Shown here in pieces: positions 5,596-6,735 of a stretch of DNA of 6,735 nt. Both the position numbers and the translations under genes were made by a program. Source of the stretch: Actinomycetes bacterium (lineage in GTDB: Bacteria > Bacillota_I > Bacilli_A > RF39 > UBA660); contig JAGKUT010000045.1 of assembly GCA_021152765.1 (NCBI GenBank), positions 1 to 6,735 on the forward strand, read 5' to 3'. Under the pieces are notes generated by a model. It worked only from the letters and a program-made list of their open reading frames with translations, made no database searches and had not been told where the DNA came from. The stretch's first letter is position 1, and every line of letters starts with the position of its first letter.

Positions 5596-6540
5596 ATGGA
5601 AAGTTATTCTGTTATTAATAATATTTGTGATAATTTGACTGATAAGGAGTATGTTACTAATCCGGCTATTGCTCGTGAAGAGGAAATTAAGAAGTTAATG
5701 ATTGTTTTACTTGCTCCTGAGAAGTCTGCTTTACTTGTTGGTAAGCCAGGTATTGGTAAAACAGCTATTGTTGAGGGGCTTGCTTATTTAATACAAAAGG
5801 ATATGGTTCCTGATGTATTAAAGGGTTATAAGATTTTAAAGGTTAATTCTTCTTCGTTAATGAATAAAGTTACTATAGGTGGAAATGAGATGCTTTCGGT
5901 TAATTTGTTGGTTGATGAATTAAAGAGTATGAGTAAGGTAATTCTATTTATTGATGAGGTTCATACTTTGGTTGGTGCTAATTCGGAGAGCCCTGTTGAT
6001 TTGGCTAATATTTTGAAGCCATGTTTGGATAGAGGAGATATTAAGGCAATTGGTGCTACTACTGATATTGAATATGAAACTTATATTGTTCGTGATAGGG
6101 CTTTTTTACGTAGGTTTGATAAGATAGATGTTAATGAACCTGATGAGGCTACTACTGTTCAAATTTTATTTAAGTCTTTACCTAGGTATGAGCATCAAAC
6201 TGGTATTCATTTTAAGTATAATGATTATATTACTACAATGTTGCTTGAATCTATTGTTTCTGCAACTAGTGAGTATAAGAGAACTTATGGTTTGTCTGCG
6301 ATGTATCCAGATGTTGCATTTTCCGTTTTATCTCAAGCATTTTCTATGGCTTTAGTTGATAATCGTAGCGAAGTCACTATATTGGATGTTTATAATGCTA
6401 TTAAGATTAGTAAGAGAATTTATCCTGATAGTATTATTAAAGAATTGAATGCTTTCCGTGAAAAGTTTTCTAAGATTTGTATTGATGAGGGGATAGTTTT
6501 ACCTGTTGTAACTATTGAAGAAATTGATTCTATGGAATAA
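5596..6540 (+). CDS. Stand-alone AAA+ ATPase resembling ClpB/ClpC module 1
   Basis: The 314-residue protein aligns by eye with the first ATPase module of ClpA/B/C. It shows NPAIAREEEI (the box before Walker A), Walker A GKPGIGKT (49-56, K55), Walker B ILFIDEVHTL (D120, E121), the IGATT sensor-1 strand, and the R172-R173 arginine-finger pair in AFLRRF. A helical lid carries a YPD motif where Clp proteins have LPD. The catalytic set is complete, so it should hydrolyse ATP as an oligomer. Missing are the Clp N-domain, the middle coiled coil and the second ATPase module. The pore-loop stretch, KYRG-like in ClpB, reads KVTIGGN (91-97) with no aromatic residue. A role in threading polypeptides is therefore doubtful. 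No membrane segment is seen, so it is cytoplasmic. It starts five bases after the thioredoxin lipoprotein and is followed by a membrane protein nine bases later. Its partner and substrate are unknown. Confidence 0.88.
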   Translation: MESYSVINNICDNLTDKEYVTNPAIAREEEIKKLMIVLLAPEKSALLVGKPGIGKTAIVEGLAYLIQKDMVPDVLKGYKILKVNSSSLMNKVTIGGNEMLSVNLLVDELKSMSKVILFIDEVHTLVGANSESPVDLANILKPCLDRGDIKAIGATTDIEYETYIVRDRAFLRRFDKIDVNEPDEATTVQILFKSLPRYEHQTGIHFKYNDYITTMLLESIVSATSEYKRTYGLSAMYPDVAFSVLSQAFSMALVDNRSEVTILDVYNAIKISKRIYPDSIIKELNAFREKFSKICIDEGIVLPVVTIEEIDSME

Positions 6541-6546
6541 GGTGAT
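6541..6546 (+). promoter_or_regulatory. Ribosome binding site for the GTG start at 6550
   Basis: GGTGAT directly follows the ATPase stop codon and sits three bases before GTG 6550. The ATG at 6548 is followed at once by TGA and cannot be a start. Confidence 0.6.
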
Positions 6547-6549
6547 AAT

Positions 6550-6735
6550 GTGAAATATAAGAATTATATTTTGTTGCTTGCTGTTTATATTATTACTATC
6601 TTTTTAGTTATTTATTTATGTACGATTTATAAGAATTCTAGTAAAAATGTTTATGATTCTTCTATTTCTGATTTAGTTGTAGATATAACTAGCAAAAATT
6701 ATGATCAATTATTTAATAATATAAAATATAATATC
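6550..6735 (+). CDS. Single-pass membrane protein, N-terminal part only
   Basis: A frame opening at GTG 6550 runs without a stop to the window edge, giving 62 residues. It has a short basic start (MKYKN), a strongly hydrophobic segment at about 6-27, then a polar, Ser/Asn/Asp-rich stretch that should lie outside the cell. There is no lipobox, so it is a membrane-anchored protein rather than a lipoprotein. The ribosome binding site GGTGAT at 6541-6546 and the nine-base gap to the ATPase make co-expression almost certain. The visible outer part, around DLVVDITSKNYDQLF, resembles the lead-in to a thioredoxin-like fold, but too little is present to assign a family. It could be the membrane partner of the ATPase. 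Confidence 0.75.
   Translation, partial: MKYKNYILLLAVYIITIFLVIYLCTIYKNSSKNVYDSSISDLVVDITSKNYDQLFNNIKYNI

Noticed and set aside
6128..6355. Plus-strand frame of 75 codons inside the AAA+ ATPase gene
   Set aside because: It has the same Leu-rich shadow character, while the ATPase frame carries the lid domain across this stretch.
1..6735. Mycoplasma-type code (TGA as Trp)
   Set aside because: Trp is TGG in the genes, and the TGA at 5588-5590 ends the thioredoxin gene exactly at the next gene's ribosome binding site.

Overview
The window looks like chromosomal DNA of a low-GC Firmicute. It is very AT-rich, with T-ending codons preferred and Gram-positive style ribosome binding sites that are variants of AGGAGGTGAT. 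Lipoproteins with lipoboxes, a LysM protein and a membrane-tethered polysaccharide deacetylase point to a walled, single-membrane (monoderm) cell rather than a wall-less mollicute. TGA is used as a stop (positions 5588-5590) and Trp is TGG, so the standard bacterial code applies. An uncultured gut Bacilli lineage (RF39/Erysipelotrichia-like) is my guess from style; nothing in the window proves the taxon. I see no mobile element, CRISPR array, tRNA or rRNA.

Layout. Positions 1-36 hold the first 12 codons of a gene on the minus strand, divergent from everything else. Positions 37-116 are a bidirectional promoter region. Genes on the plus strand fall into three blocks. Block A (117-2877) is two FAD-dependent oxidoreductases overlapping by 8 bases: a HI0933/BaiN-like flavoprotein (COG2081 type) and a COG2509-type dehydrogenase. 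Block B (2919-5105) has its own promoter, which lies inside an 8-bp inverted repeat. It encodes a small lipoprotein of unknown role, an overlapping membrane-anchored deacetylase with Ig-like repeats, and a three-LysM protein that lacks a signal peptide. It ends in an intrinsic terminator that begins inside the LysM gene. Block C (5174 to the window edge) has a new promoter and encodes a thioredoxin-fold lipoprotein, a stand-alone AAA+ ATPase resembling the first ATPase module of ClpB/ClpC, and the start of a single-pass membrane protein.

How they may work together. Block B is a cell-envelope set: the deacetylase would modify surface glycan and the LysM protein would bind peptidoglycan if it reaches it. 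Block C places an extracytoplasmic CxxC protein, a cytoplasmic ATPase and a membrane protein in one transcript with gaps of 5 and 9 bases. This is the part least explained by known systems. The ATPase lacks the N-domain, middle domain and second ATPase module of Clp unfoldases, and it has lost the aromatic pore-loop residue. That suggests a regulatory or assembly ATPase rather than a processive unfoldase, which is an inference.
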